Source of the DNA: Pseudomonas songnenensis
Lineage (GTDB): Bacteria; Pseudomonadota; Gammaproteobacteria; Pseudomonadales; Pseudomonadaceae
Reading direction: 5' to 3'
Assembly: GCF_003696315.1 (NCBI RefSeq)
Contig: NZ_RFFN01000004.1
Coordinates: 312,634 to 376,633, forward strand
DNA: 64,000 nucleotides
The notes under the pieces are model-generated. The model saw only the letters and a list, made by a program, of their open reading frames with translations, had not been told where the DNA came from and made no database searches. Shown here in pieces: positions 8,514 through 17,775 of the stretch (position 1 is its first letter; every line of letters begins with the position of its first letter). Both the position numbers and the translations under genes were made by a program.

Positions 8514-10793
8514 TCAGCCAGCAGAACTGCCAGACAAGGCCCACCACCCGGGCAACAGGCGACGCACCTGCGGACGGCCAAAACGATCGTCGATCAGATG
8601 CACGACGCCTTCGTCCTGCTGTGTGCGGATCACTCGGCCGGCGGCCTGCACGACCTTCTGCAAGCCTGGGTAGAGATAGGTGTAGTCATAACCGTGGCCG
8701 CGCCCGAACAGCTCGTCGAGCCGTATCTTGAATTGTTCGTTCACCGGGTTGACCTGCGGCAGGCCAAGGGTCGCGACGAAGGCGCCGATCAGGCGCTGGC
8801 CGGGCAGGTCGATGCCTTCGGCGAAGGCGCCGCCAAGCACGGCGAAACCGATTCCTTCGCTGTGTTCGGTAAAGCGATCGAGAAAGGCATTGCGCGCCGC
8901 TTCCTGCATGCCGCGGGTCTGCTCCCAGAAGGGTACGTCCGGGCATTGCTCGCGCAGCAGCGCGGCGACCTGTTGCAGGTAATCGAAGCTGCTGAAGAAG
9001 GCCAGGTAGTTGCCGGGACGCTCGCGGTACTGACGGGCGATCAGTTCGACCACGGCGCCCAGCGAGGCCTGCCGGTGCTGATAACGGGTCGAGACATGCT
9101 CGGCCAGGCAGACGCGCAGTTGCCGGCTCTGGAACGGCGACTCGACATCGATCCAGGCGCTGCCGGCAGGCAGGCCCAGCATGTCGGCGTGGAACCTGCG
9201 CGGGCTCAGCGTGGCAGAGAACAGCACACTCGAGCGCGCCTGTGCCAGGCGGGGAGCCAGAAAGGGAGCGGGAACCACATTGCGCAGACAAAGGATCGAA
9301 CGACGGGCCTTGCTGCGAGCAGTCGTAGGCAACAGGCTGATGTCGAACAGCGAGTGTTCACCGAACAGCTCGGCGACACGGCAGAAATGCATGGCGTCGA
9401 AATAGGCCCGTTGCAGCTCCGCCTCCAGCCCTGCGGGTTGCTCGCCCAGATAGTCGGTGATGGCGCTGACCGCCTGCTGCAGCGCGCCCAGCAGCTTGAG
9501 CGGCAACTCCGGTTGCACCTGATAGTCCGCCAGCTGTTCGCGATGCAGCTCGTTCCAGCAGCGCTGCACGCGCCCCAGCGGCCGCTTCAAGGGCGCTGGG
9601 GCCTGGCTGGCGAGGCCGGCGAAGGCGCGCTGATCGAGCTCGGCGCTGTACATGCCACGTGCCCGGTCGATCAGGTTGTGCGCCTCGTCCACCAGCAGGC
9701 AGATGCGCCAGTCGTTGGCCAGCGTCAGGCCGTGGAGGAGGGCGCTGCTATCGAAGTAGTAGTTGTAGTCACCGACCACCACGTCCGCCCAGCGTGCCAG
9801 CTCCTGGCTGAGGTAATAGGGACAGACCTGATGGGCAAGCGCCACTTCGCGCAGGGCGGCCTGGTCGAGCAGGGCCTGCCCCAGCGCGGCCGCACGCGCC
9901 GCGGGCAGACGGTCGTAGAAGCCGCGGGCGAGCGGGCAGGATTCGCCATGACAGGCCTTGTCCGGGTGCTCGCAGGTCTTTTCGCGCGCCACCAGCTCCA
10001 GTACCCGCAATCCATGGTTGGCGTTGCGTTGCAGCGTCTGCAGCGCATCCACTGCCAGGCGTCGACCGGACGTCTTGGCGGCGAGAAAGAACAGCTTGTC
10101 CAGCCGCTGCCCAGGAAATGCCTTGAGCTGCGGGAACAGGGTGCCAAGCGTCTTGCCGATGCCGGTAGGCGCCTGCGCCATGAGCGTGGTGCCCGTGCAG
10201 GCCGCCTTGTACACCGCCTCGGCCAGTTGTCGCTGGCCGGTACGAAAGTCGTCGTGGGGAAAGTGCAGGGCGGAAAGTGCGTGGTCGCGCGCGGCGCGGT
10301 GGGCCATTTCCTGTGCGGCCCAGTCGACGAACGCCTGACACTGGGTCTCGAAGAACACGCGCAGCTGCGCTGCGGTGTGGCGCTCGACGAACAGCGTTTC
10401 CTTGTGGCTGGTGACGTCGAAATAGACCAGTGCCAGGTCGAGTTCATCGAGCCCGCGTGTCTGACACAGCAGCCAGCCATAGATCTTCGTCTGCGCCCAA
10501 TGCAACTGGCGATGATTGGCGGGCTGGCGTTCCAGGTCGCCGCGAAAGGTCTTGATCTCTTCCAGGCGATTGCGCGCCGGGTCGTAGCCATCGGCACGGC
10601 CGCGCACGCTCAGTTGCCCGTACTGCCCCTCCAGGGCGAGTTCGCGCTCGTAGCCGTCGCCGCGCCTGGCGGTGACCTGGGCGTGCCCGGCGATGCCTTC
10701 CAGCGCGGTGGGCGAGGGCGTGAAGCGCAGATCCAGATCGCCAACCTTGGCGGTGAATTCGCAGAGCGCGCGCACCGCGACCCGATAGCTCAC
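8514..10793 (-). CDS. ATP-dependent DNA helicase (XPD/DinG type) with N-terminal nuclease-like domain
   Basis: A 759-aa protein starting with GTG at 10793, overlapping the stop of the FAN1 gene by 3 nt. The N-terminal 150 residues hold a PD-(D/E)XK-like signature (an RADGYD, then EIKTF, then HWAQTKIYGW). They are followed by a superfamily 2 helicase with Walker A APTGIGKT, DEAH box VDEAHN, and iron-sulphur cysteines (CEHPDKAC, GESCP, QVCPYY) as in Rad3/XPD and DinG. The C-terminal motifs (GGAFAEGIDLPG, QAAGRVIRT) are intact. With FAN1 it probably repairs interstrand crosslinks or flap structures. An upstream extension to 10940 is antisense-like and was not used. Confidence 0.87.
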   Translation of the reverse strand: MSYRVAVRALCEFTAKVGDLDLRFTPSPTALEGIAGHAQVTARRGDGYERELALEGQYGQLSVRGRADGYDPARNRLEEIKTFRGDLERQPANHRQLHWAQTKIYGWLLCQTRGLDELDLALVYFDVTSHKETLFVERHTAAQLRVFFETQCQAFVDWAAQEMAHRAARDHALSALHFPHDDFRTGQRQLAEAVYKAACTGTTLMAQAPTGIGKTLGTLFPQLKAFPGQRLDKLFFLAAKTSGRRLAVDALQTLQRNANHGLRVLELVAREKTCEHPDKACHGESCPLARGFYDRLPAARAAALGQALLDQAALREVALAHQVCPYYLSQELARWADVVVGDYNYYFDSSALLHGLTLANDWRICLLVDEAHNLIDRARGMYSAELDQRAFAGLASQAPAPLKRPLGRVQRCWNELHREQLADYQVQPELPLKLLGALQQAVSAITDYLGEQPAGLEAELQRAYFDAMHFCRVAELFGEHSLFDISLLPTTARSKARRSILCLRNVVPAPFLAPRLAQARSSVLFSATLSPRRFHADMLGLPAGSAWIDVESPFQSRQLRVCLAEHVSTRYQHRQASLGAVVELIARQYRERPGNYLAFFSSFDYLQQVAALLREQCPDVPFWEQTRGMQEAARNAFLDRFTEHSEGIGFAVLGGAFAEGIDLPGQRLIGAFVATLGLPQVNPVNEQFKIRLDELFGRGHGYDYTYLYPGLQKVVQAAGRVIRTQQDEGVVHLIDDRFGRPQVRRLLPGWWALSGSSAG

Positions 10794-12427
10794 GCCATGG
10801 CCTCGGCCCACTGGACATGGCAGACCGCAATGGGCAAACCGTGCTGATGGGCGTAGTCGATCCAGCGCTTCTGGTTGTCCTGCAGGCGGTCGCCCGGGCC
10901 CTTCACTTCGATCATGCGATAGCGGCGCGCTTCCGGCCACAGCTGGATCAGGTCCGGCAGGCCGGTGCGATTGCCAGTGATGTCCGCCAGGATGCGCTGG
11001 AACAGCAGCTTCAGGTGCGCGGCGGGAATGCAGTCCAGCGCCTGCGCCAACAGGTGCTCGTCGAGCAGGCCCCAGGCGACGAACGCGTTATGGATGCCGA
11101 GCTTCGCCTGGAAGGTGCGCCAGATGCAGTCACGGTAGTCGTCGCTGTCGAGGCAGGCCAGGCAGGCGGCGAACAGATCGGCGCGGCGCTGGTGGAAGTC
11201 CGCGCGGTTCAGGTCGGCCGGCGCCCAGTGGAACGGGTGAAAGAACGCGCCCGGCAACGGCGCGAAGATCGCGTCCCAGCAGAGCAGGCCGAACAGCGAG
11301 CCGACCAGGGCGTTCTCCACGTAATACACCGGCGCATCCGGCCTCGTCAGATGCTCGCGCACCGCCTGCTCGACGCTGCAGGCAGGCCTCGGCAGGACCA
11401 GGTCGAGCTGTTCCGGCTTGCGGCTGCGTGCACGTTCGGTCGGGATGCTCAGGCTGCGTTGCAGACGTGGCAGGATGCGCTGCAGCTGCTGCACTTCATG
11501 TTCGCTTTCCGGCGCGGCCCGGGCCTGAAGCAACAGATCCAGCGCCGCCGCTGGCTGGCCGCCGCGCTCCAATACACGAATCGCCCGCTCACGCGCACCG
11601 GGATAGCCGTTGGACGCGTGCACGCGCAAGGCCTCGTCGAGCTCGCCGAGCCGTTCGAACTGCTGGCCGATGCGCAGCAGCAGTTTGCCGCGGCGGCTTT
11701 CCAGCCAGGCATTGCCGAACGGCGCGGCCGGTACAGCCGCCAGGATCTCCGCCAGCGGCTCGCCGGCATCGAAGCGCTCGCGACAGCGATGCAGATGCAG
11801 GTAGGCGTCCAGCTCGGCACGCGAACTGAACGCTCGTGAGGCGGGGGAAAAGGCCACCTGCTCGTAGCGATAGATGCCGAGATCAGCCAGCACGAACTCC
11901 GACCAGTCCTGATGGATATTGCCGAAGAACAGCAGGCGCAGCCGCTCGCAGAGATCGTCGATGCACAGGGTGAACACCGCGTCCTCGGCACCCGCCCACC
12001 ATGTCGCGAAGGGCTTGGGCAGGTCATGGTCGGCGCGCAGCCTTTCGAACAGCTCGGCCTTGCGCAGGCCGGCCGAGTTCGTGACGCCGAACAGCTGCAG
12101 CAGTTCGCCCTTGGTCAGCAGGCCGAACAGCTGTTCCAGCGTCAGCTCACGCTCGGCATCGATCCAGCCCTGCTCGATCAATGGCGCTGCCGCCCGACGT
12201 GGACAGCCGATCTCCCCGTAGTGCAGTTTGCTGGCCCGGAACAGCGCGCCCTTACGCATCACCATGCGCACCAGCAATGCCTGGGACGCCTGCGGCAACA
12301 GAGCGAAACGCCGGATGAAGGCGCGCTCGGCGTCGTCCAGCAGGTCGCCATGATGCCGGCCCACCCAGACCAGGACCTGCTGAAAATTGTCGAGATAGTA
12401 GAAGGGGTTTTCCAGGGCCTGACGCAT
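10790..12427 (-). CDS. Bacterial FAN1-type VRR-NUC structure-specific nuclease
   Basis: A 545-aa protein whose C-terminal VRR-NUC domain carries the PD-(D/E)XK motifs TGLPDLIQLWP, MIEVKG and QKRWIDYAH at about residues 480-530. The N-terminal portion has the SAP-like and TPR-like helical regions seen in FAN1 homologues of Pseudomonas. FAN1 enzymes cleave 5' flaps and help unhook DNA interstrand crosslinks. The stop codon overlaps the helicase GTG, so the two are coupled. Start: ATG 12427. The fan1 symbol is not standard for bacteria and is left empty. Confidence 0.87.
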   Translation of the reverse strand: MRQALENPFYYLDNFQQVLVWVGRHHGDLLDDAERAFIRRFALLPQASQALLVRMVMRKGALFRASKLHYGEIGCPRRAAAPLIEQGWIDAERELTLEQLFGLLTKGELLQLFGVTNSAGLRKAELFERLRADHDLPKPFATWWAGAEDAVFTLCIDDLCERLRLLFFGNIHQDWSEFVLADLGIYRYEQVAFSPASRAFSSRAELDAYLHLHRCRERFDAGEPLAEILAAVPAAPFGNAWLESRRGKLLLRIGQQFERLGELDEALRVHASNGYPGARERAIRVLERGGQPAAALDLLLQARAAPESEHEVQQLQRILPRLQRSLSIPTERARSRKPEQLDLVLPRPACSVEQAVREHLTRPDAPVYYVENALVGSLFGLLCWDAIFAPLPGAFFHPFHWAPADLNRADFHQRRADLFAACLACLDSDDYRDCIWRTFQAKLGIHNAFVAWGLLDEHLLAQALDCIPAAHLKLLFQRILADITGNRTGLPDLIQLWPEARRYRMIEVKGPGDRLQDNQKRWIDYAHQHGLPIAVCHVQWAEAMA

Positions 12428-12524
12428 CGCACATCCGGTAAAACTGGGGCGCGGGCGGCCCGCTCGAAAGCTGGCTATTTATACAGTTCGAGCGGTATTT
12501 GGCAATGGCCGGTGATCAGCGCAA

Positions 12525-12546
12525 GGGGCGGCGTGGGTGCCGCCCC
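12525..12546 (-). terminator. Terminator-like hairpin after hemN
   Basis: A perfect 8-bp stem (GGGGCGGC / GCCGCCCC) with a 6-nt loop, 16 nt beyond the hemN stop and before the FAN1 gene. Only a short TT follows. Confidence 0.45.
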
Positions 12547-12562
12547 GGACGCGATGGAAGGA

Positions 12563-13951
12563 TCAGACGGTGCGCGAGAAGCGTCCGCGCTGCTCACCAC
12601 CGAGGTAGGCATCGAAAGCCATGGCGACGTTGCGCATCATCAGCTGCCCCTGCGGTAGCAGAATCAGCGCATCGTCGCGCAGCTCCACCAGACCATCGGC
12701 GACCGGCTCGGCCAGTTTGGCCAGCGAGTCGGCGAAATAGCTGCCGAAGTCGATGCCGTGCTTCTGCTCGATCTGCCGGTAATCAATACGCCCATGGCAC
12801 ATCAACGAGACGATCACATCGCGGCGCAGGCGATCGTCGTCGCTCAGCTTGTAACCACGGTGCACCGGCAGCATGCCCTCGTTCAGTCGCGCGTAGTACT
12901 GCGAGAGCTCCTTGACGTTCTGGCTGTAGCTGTCGGCGACCTTGCCGATGGAGGAAATTCCCAAGCCGATCAGGTCGCAATCGGCGTGTGTCGAATAACC
13001 CTGGAAGTTTCGTTGCAGTGTGCCGTTGGCACGTGCCAGGGCCAGTTCATCTTCCGGCAGGGAGAAGTGATCCATACCGATATAGATGTAGCCGGCGGCA
13101 GTCAGGCGCTGGATGGTCAGTTCCAGCAGCTCGAGCTTGCGCTCGGGTGGCGGCATGTCTTCGGGGCGAATCAGCTTCTGCGCCCGTACCAGATCCGGCA
13201 GGTGGGCGTAGCTGTAGGCGGCGATGCGGTCCGGGCGGATATCGATGATCTTGCTCAGCGTGGCATCGAAGCTGGCCACGGTCTGCAGGGGCAGGCCGTA
13301 GATCAGGTCGACGCTGATCGACTTGAACTGCGCATCGCGGGCAGCCTGTACCAGCTCGCGGGTCTGCTCTTCGGTCTGGATGCGGTTGACGGCGATCTGC
13401 ACCTGCTCGTCGAAGTCCTGGACACCGAAGCTCAGGCGGTTGAAGCCCAGCTTGCGCAGGCCGTGGATCTGCTCGGGCGTGACAGTGCGCGGGTCGACTT
13501 CCAGGGAGAACTCATGGTTGTCGCTGTCATCCATGTTGAACGCCTGATGCAGACTGACCATCAGGTCAGCCAGCTGCTCGCTGGTGAAGTAGGTCGGCGT
13601 ACCGCCCCCCAGGTGCAGCTGCGTCAGCTTGCGTGAGCGATCGAACAGCTCGCCCTGCATGGCGATCTCACGCTTGAGATACTCGAGATACTCGACCGCG
13701 CGATCGGTCTTGTGGGTGATGATCTTGTTGCACGCACAGTAGTAGCAGAGGCTCTTGCAGAACGGGATGTGGATGTACACCGACAGCGGCTTGGGCGGTT
13801 GCGCCTGATTGCTGCGTGCAGCGGCGGCGCGGTAGTCGTCCTGGGCGAAGGCCTGGTGAAACTGCGGAGCAGTGGGGTAGGAGGTGTAGCGCGGACCGGG
13901 GCGGTCGTATTTCTCGACCAGGGCCCGGTTGAAGCTCGGCAGTTGGTCCAT
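12563..13951 (-). CDS. hemN: Oxygen-independent coproporphyrinogen III oxidase
   Basis: A 462-aa radical SAM enzyme of anaerobic haem synthesis. It decarboxylates coproporphyrinogen III to protoporphyrinogen IX. The cluster-binding motif C-X3-C-X2-C is at residues 65, 69 and 72 (PFCKSLCYYCAC), followed by GGGTPTYF. The N-terminal EKYDRPGPRYTSYPTAPQFH is typical of true HemN rather than HemW. The ATG at 13951 was chosen; a GTG 12 nt upstream is possible. It is a single gene with a 223-nt leader. Confidence 0.93.
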   Translation of the reverse strand: MDQLPSFNRALVEKYDRPGPRYTSYPTAPQFHQAFAQDDYRAAAARSNQAQPPKPLSVYIHIPFCKSLCYYCACNKIITHKTDRAVEYLEYLKREIAMQGELFDRSRKLTQLHLGGGTPTYFTSEQLADLMVSLHQAFNMDDSDNHEFSLEVDPRTVTPEQIHGLRKLGFNRLSFGVQDFDEQVQIAVNRIQTEEQTRELVQAARDAQFKSISVDLIYGLPLQTVASFDATLSKIIDIRPDRIAAYSYAHLPDLVRAQKLIRPEDMPPPERKLELLELTIQRLTAAGYIYIGMDHFSLPEDELALARANGTLQRNFQGYSTHADCDLIGLGISSIGKVADSYSQNVKELSQYYARLNEGMLPVHRGYKLSDDDRLRRDVIVSLMCHGRIDYRQIEQKHGIDFGSYFADSLAKLAEPVADGLVELRDDALILLPQGQLMMRNVAMAFDAYLGGEQRGRFSRTV

Positions 13952-14103
13952 GTTCGTTTTCACCTAAGGGTTGAATTCGGAGTCAGGCGCGGAACGCGGT
14001 GTCACCCTCGGGCGTGTCCGGCTCGGGCAGGTCATGGGCGCGGATTATGGACGATTCGGTCCGGCGCGCCGACTGTCTCAGATCAAGAATAGCGCCCCGG
14101 TGG

Positions 14104-14137
14104 CACCCCGAGCCGCACCGTTGGGCGATTCGGGGTG
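14104..14137 (-). terminator. Hairpin downstream of the chemoreceptor gene
   Basis: CACCCCGA and TCGGGGTG form a perfect 8-bp stem around an 18-nt loop, about 50 nt after the chemoreceptor stop and before hemN. Confidence 0.35.
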
Positions 14138-14186
14138 TGGATCGGGCACCGTGCAAGCAGGGCGAGGAACGGCCTTGCCGCTGCGA

Positions 14187-15806
14187 TCAGAGCTTGAACT
14201 GGCCGACCAGGCGGTTCAGTTCGGTGGCCAGACGCACCAGCTCATCGCTGATCTCGGAGGTCTGGGTCGCGTCAGTCGAGGTAGTGTCAGCGATGCGACT
14301 GATGGTCGAAATGTTGCGATTGATCTCTTCGGCAACTGCGCTTTGCTGTTCTGCGGCCGTGGCGATCTGCGTGTTCATCTCATTGATGGTGCCGACTTCT
14401 GTGGCTATCAAACCAAGGCTTTGTGCGGCCTTTTCGACACACTGCGACCCCGAGCGCGCACGCAGTTGCGCTTCCTTCATCGCTTGCACCGCATTGCGTA
14501 CACCGCTTTGCAGCTGTTCGATCATCGCCTGAATTTCTTCGGTCGATTTCTGCGTACGCGAGGCGAGGGTGCGCACCTCATCGGCCACCACGGCAAAGCC
14601 GCGACCTTGCTCGCCGGCGCGCGCCGCTTCGATGGCGGCATTAAGGGCGAGCAGGTTGGTCTGTTCGGCGATGCCGTTGATCACACCGAGCACCATGTCG
14701 ATGCTGGCACTGTCGCTTTCGACCCGCTGGATGACTTGCGCTGCTTTCTCGATTTCGGCGATCAGTGATTCGATGCCGTCGAGCGCTTCGGTCGCTACCT
14801 TCACGCCGGCCTTGGACTCGGTATCGGCTCCGGTGGACGCCGTAGCGGTCTGGTTGGCGTTGCGCGCCACTTCCTGCACCGTTGCACTCATCTCGTTCAT
14901 CGCCGAGGCGACCATATCGGTCTCGCTGCGCTGTTCATTGACTGCCGCCAGGGTCTTCTCCGCCACATGGGAGACGCGCTCGGAGACGTCGGTCAGCTGA
15001 TGAGTGACCCCGGCGACGGCTTCCAGGCTGTGACGGAACTTGCCGATCATGCGGTTGAAGGCATCGCCCATGGCGCCGATCTCGTCCTTGGCACCGATCG
15101 CCACGCTGCGGCTCAGGTCTTCATCTTCGGCCATCGCATTCATGGTATGCCGCATGGCGTTGATGCGACGGATGATCACGTGGCGCACCGTCATGCACAT
15201 GACCACCACGCCAATGACCAGCAGCAGCAGCTGGATGGCGCCGCTGATCATGATGTTGCGGTCGACCTCCTGATCCAGTGCCTTGAGGTCATAGCTGATG
15301 CGCACCGCACCCATGACCGCGTTTTCGGCGACCTGGTGGCAGGTCAGGCAGTTGGTTCCACGGTAGTCCGCGTGGGCAAGGATCGGATTGATGACGGTAA
15401 GCACACGGCCGCCGCTCCGCTTGTTGACTTCGATGATGCCTTCGCCGCTCAACGCTCGACGATCCAGGGCGTCGACGGGAGCCTGGTGGTCGAAGCCCGG
15501 ACCGAACACCTTGGTGATCTCGTCGCTGCGGATGATGCGGGCGTCGATCACACCCGGCCGGGCGAGGATCTTGTTTCGCAACACCTCGCGCTGCGCCATG
15601 GTGCCGGTGAGCATCATGGTGTTGATGCTATCGAAATAGGAGTCGGCGGCATCCTTGGTCTGTTGCTCCACTACCTGCAACACCAAGCGCTTTTCCGTAC
15701 TGGCGGCTATGAACAGCGAGGCGGACATGATCGCCACCAGCACCAGTACCAGGGCCAGATTGATTTTGGTCTGCACGGACATTTGTCGAGAGGCGGAGCT
15801 GTTCAT
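14187..15806 (-). CDS. Methyl-accepting chemotaxis protein with periplasmic c-type haem motif
   Basis: A 539-aa chemoreceptor. Transmembrane helix 1 is at about 16-36, the periplasmic sensor at 37-185, helix 2 at about 187-208, then HAMP and a signalling domain with the invariant hairpin tip ([21 protein letters not shown]). The periplasmic domain contains CLTCH (Cys153, Cys156, His157), a covalent haem c site, suggesting redox, oxygen or NO sensing. The ATG at 15806 has AAGGA 5 nt upstream, while the upstream GTG has none. No che genes are nearby, so it signals to a remote Che system. Confidence 0.9.
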   Translation of the reverse strand: MNSSASRQMSVQTKINLALVLVLVAIMSASLFIAASTEKRLVLQVVEQQTKDAADSYFDSINTMMLTGTMAQREVLRNKILARPGVIDARIIRSDEITKVFGPGFDHQAPVDALDRRALSGEGIIEVNKRSGGRVLTVINPILAHADYRGTNCLTCHQVAENAVMGAVRISYDLKALDQEVDRNIMISGAIQLLLLVIGVVVMCMTVRHVIIRRINAMRHTMNAMAEDEDLSRSVAIGAKDEIGAMGDAFNRMIGKFRHSLEAVAGVTHQLTDVSERVSHVAEKTLAAVNEQRSETDMVASAMNEMSATVQEVARNANQTATASTGADTESKAGVKVATEALDGIESLIAEIEKAAQVIQRVESDSASIDMVLGVINGIAEQTNLLALNAAIEAARAGEQGRGFAVVADEVRTLASRTQKSTEEIQAMIEQLQSGVRNAVQAMKEAQLRARSGSQCVEKAAQSLGLIATEVGTINEMNTQIATAAEQQSAVAEEINRNISTISRIADTTSTDATQTSEISDELVRLATELNRLVGQFKL

Positions 15807-16408
15807 GTTTTTCCTTAGCACTACTTGCCACGCGGAAGGTAGCGGTCACTGCACTCTTGTTTTGTTGGTTTCCCACGACGACGCAGCAACGAGCTGGGCG
15901 ATCTGAAGTTCGTATCGGCTAACGGCGGGGATTCTTGAAACCCGAACCTGGTAGTAGCCTTGCGCCATTATGGAGCGCGCTATGGTATTGCTTTCCGAGG
16001 AAGGTGAACCGCATCGCTCGACCAATGACTGAGCAAATGCAGCTTTCACTGACTCAGGTCATGAGTTCGAGGGCAGGGGAGCGAGCTCTGTTGGCATCTT
16101 GCTGTAACCGCGCACTGGTAAAGAACAGAAGCGGCGCCATGCGTCACAGCGGTGCAAAGGGGTATGAGACATAGCGCCGCTTTACAGAATGACAAAGCGA
16201 TATTAGCGTTGCCGACCCGTCTGGCAGGCGATTCGGAATGACGTCACTGAACGGGCATCTTTTCTGCATTCACCCATTGCGCTCGCTGCGAACCCCTATG
16301 GAAAACGATGGTCGTAGGCTCTACGCCGGCAAGACCGGGCAACACCGCAAGGCAGCTGCTGAACCGTCAAGCAGTGCATCGACTGGAACCTTCATCTCAA
16401 GGACTCAC
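15807..16408. other. 602-nt gap between the chemoreceptor gene and galU
   Basis: No convincing gene was seen. The frames have poor codon bias, in contrast to the neighbours. The gap must hold the chemoreceptor promoter on the minus strand and the galU promoter on the plus strand. No clear -10/-35 pair, repeat or RNA structure could be assigned. Confidence 0.5.
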
Positions 16409-17248
16409 ATGATCAAAAAATGCCTTTTCCCCGCTGCCGGATATGGCACACGTTTTCTCCCCGCAACCAAGGCCATGCCCAAGGAAATGCTGCCGGTGGT
16501 GAACAAGCCGCTGATTCAGTACGGGGTTGAAGAGGCACTGGCGGCTGGGCTCAACCAGATCGCGATCGTTACCGGGCGAGGCAAGCGCTCGCTTGAAGAC
16601 CATTTCGACATCAGCTACGAGCTGGAACACCAGATCCGCAACACCGACAAGGAAAAGTACCTGGTCGGTATTCGCCGGCTGATCGACGAGTGCAGCTTCT
16701 CCTATACCCGTCAGGTGGAAATGAAGGGGCTGGGGCATGCGATTCTCAGCGGCCGTCCGTTGATCGGCGACGAGCCGTTCGCCGTGGTGCTGGCGGACGA
16801 CCTGTGCATCAACCTGGACGGCGATCCCGTGCTGGCGCAGATGGTCAAGCTGTACAACCAGTTCCGTTGCTCGATCGTGGCGATTCAGGAAGTACCGCCG
16901 GAAGAGACCAGCAAGTACGGCGTAATCGCCGGCGAGATGATCCGCGATGACATCTACCGCGTGAGTCACATGGTCGAAAAACCCAAGCCCGAAGATGCGC
17001 CGTCCAACATGGCGATCATCGGCCGCTACATCCTTACTCCGGACATCTTCGACCTGATCGAGCAGACGGAGCCGGGCAAGGGCGGCGAGATCCAGATCAC
17101 CGATGCGCTGATGCGTCAGGCTCAGGATGGCTGCGTACTCGCATACAAGTTCAAAGGCCAGCGCTTCGACTGCGGTAGTGCCGAGGGCTACATCGCCGCA
17201 ACCAACTTCTGCTACGAGCACTTCTACCTTACCGGTAAGGCGTTCTGA
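16409..17248 (+). CDS. galU: UTP-glucose-1-phosphate uridylyltransferase
   Basis: A 279-aa protein, the usual length in pseudomonads. It makes UDP-glucose from UTP and glucose-1-phosphate for LPS, exopolysaccharide and osmolyte synthesis. The N-terminal nucleotide-binding signature AAGYGTRFLPATKAMPKEMLP is near residues 9-29; the catalytic lysine region (VEKPKPEDAPSN) and a GKGGEIQITDAL segment are conserved. AAGGA at 16399-16403 sets the ATG at 16409; a longer in-frame upstream extension lacks coding character. It supplies precursor for pathways near the glycogen region but is not in an operon with it. Confidence 0.96.
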   Translation: MIKKCLFPAAGYGTRFLPATKAMPKEMLPVVNKPLIQYGVEEALAAGLNQIAIVTGRGKRSLEDHFDISYELEHQIRNTDKEKYLVGIRRLIDECSFSYTRQVEMKGLGHAILSGRPLIGDEPFAVVLADDLCINLDGDPVLAQMVKLYNQFRCSIVAIQEVPPEETSKYGVIAGEMIRDDIYRVSHMVEKPKPEDAPSNMAIIGRYILTPDIFDLIEQTEPGKGGEIQITDALMRQAQDGCVLAYKFKGQRFDCGSAEGYIAATNFCYEHFYLTGKAF

Positions 17249-17252
17249 ACAA

Positions 17253-17278
17253 ACTGGGCCACCTTCGGGTGGCCCAGT
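17253..17278. terminator. Bidirectional terminator after galU
   Basis: An 11-bp perfect stem (ACTGGGCCACC / GGTGGCCCAGT) closed by a UUCG tetraloop, in the 34-nt gap between the convergent galU and VOC genes. Confidence 0.85.
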
Positions 17279-17282
17279 CGTT

Positions 17283-17705
17283 TCAGGGCAGCGGCATGTC
17301 TTCTGCGCCCGGGCCCAGCGGCTGGCCGAAACTGAACTCGACATAGTTGCCCGCCGGGTCGCGCAGCCCGCAGTAATAGCCCACCGGATAGGGTTCGTCG
17401 CGTGGCTCCCATATAAGACAGCCGGCATCGCGTGCGCGGTCTGCAATCTCATCGACCTCCTCACGACTGGCTAGCGCAAAACCGAAATGACTGTAGTCGT
17501 TTGCCGGCAGCGCTCGATCGATGCCGCCAGGCATCATCACGAAAATGAACTCGCGTTCCTTTCCGGGCTCCGCCATCCAGACGATTCGCGAGCCCTTGCC
17601 AGGGCGCTCATGAAACACCTGCATGCCGCAGAACTGCTCATAGAAGGTGATACAGGCGTCCAGATCAGGCACATGCAGCGCGAGGTGGGTGAGGGTGGGG
17701 CGCAT
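17283..17705 (-). CDS. VOC (glyoxalase/bleomycin resistance) family protein
   Basis: A 140-aa protein with the vicinal oxygen chelate fold. Two beta-alpha-beta-beta-beta modules are visible, the first opening with [23 protein letters not shown] and the second with [21 protein letters not shown], ending [14 protein letters not shown]. Metal ligands would be His8 and the C-terminal Glu (NYVEF). The substrate is unknown; glyoxalase I activity is not implied by length alone. A GGAGTG ribosome site precedes the ATG. Confidence 0.82.
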   Translation of the reverse strand: MRPTLTHLALHVPDLDACITFYEQFCGMQVFHERPGKGSRIVWMAEPGKEREFIFVMMPGGIDRALPANDYSHFGFALASREEVDEIADRARDAGCLIWEPRDEPYPVGYYCGLRDPAGNYVEFSFGQPLGPGAEDMPLP

Positions 17706-17775
17706 GGGGCACTCCTTCGGTGAACCAGAGCGATTGCGTGGGTTATGCTGTCGCTACAGAAGGAGACAACATTAC

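Noticed and set aside
8397..10847. 816-codon open frame antisense to the helicase gene
   Set aside because: Same explanation: no domain and no ribosome site, while the opposite strand encodes a complete helicase.
14082..14095. Anr/FNR-like half-site upstream of hemN
   Set aside because: Only TTGAT matches; the second half (GACAG) does not match ATCAA, so oxygen control of hemN cannot be claimed here.
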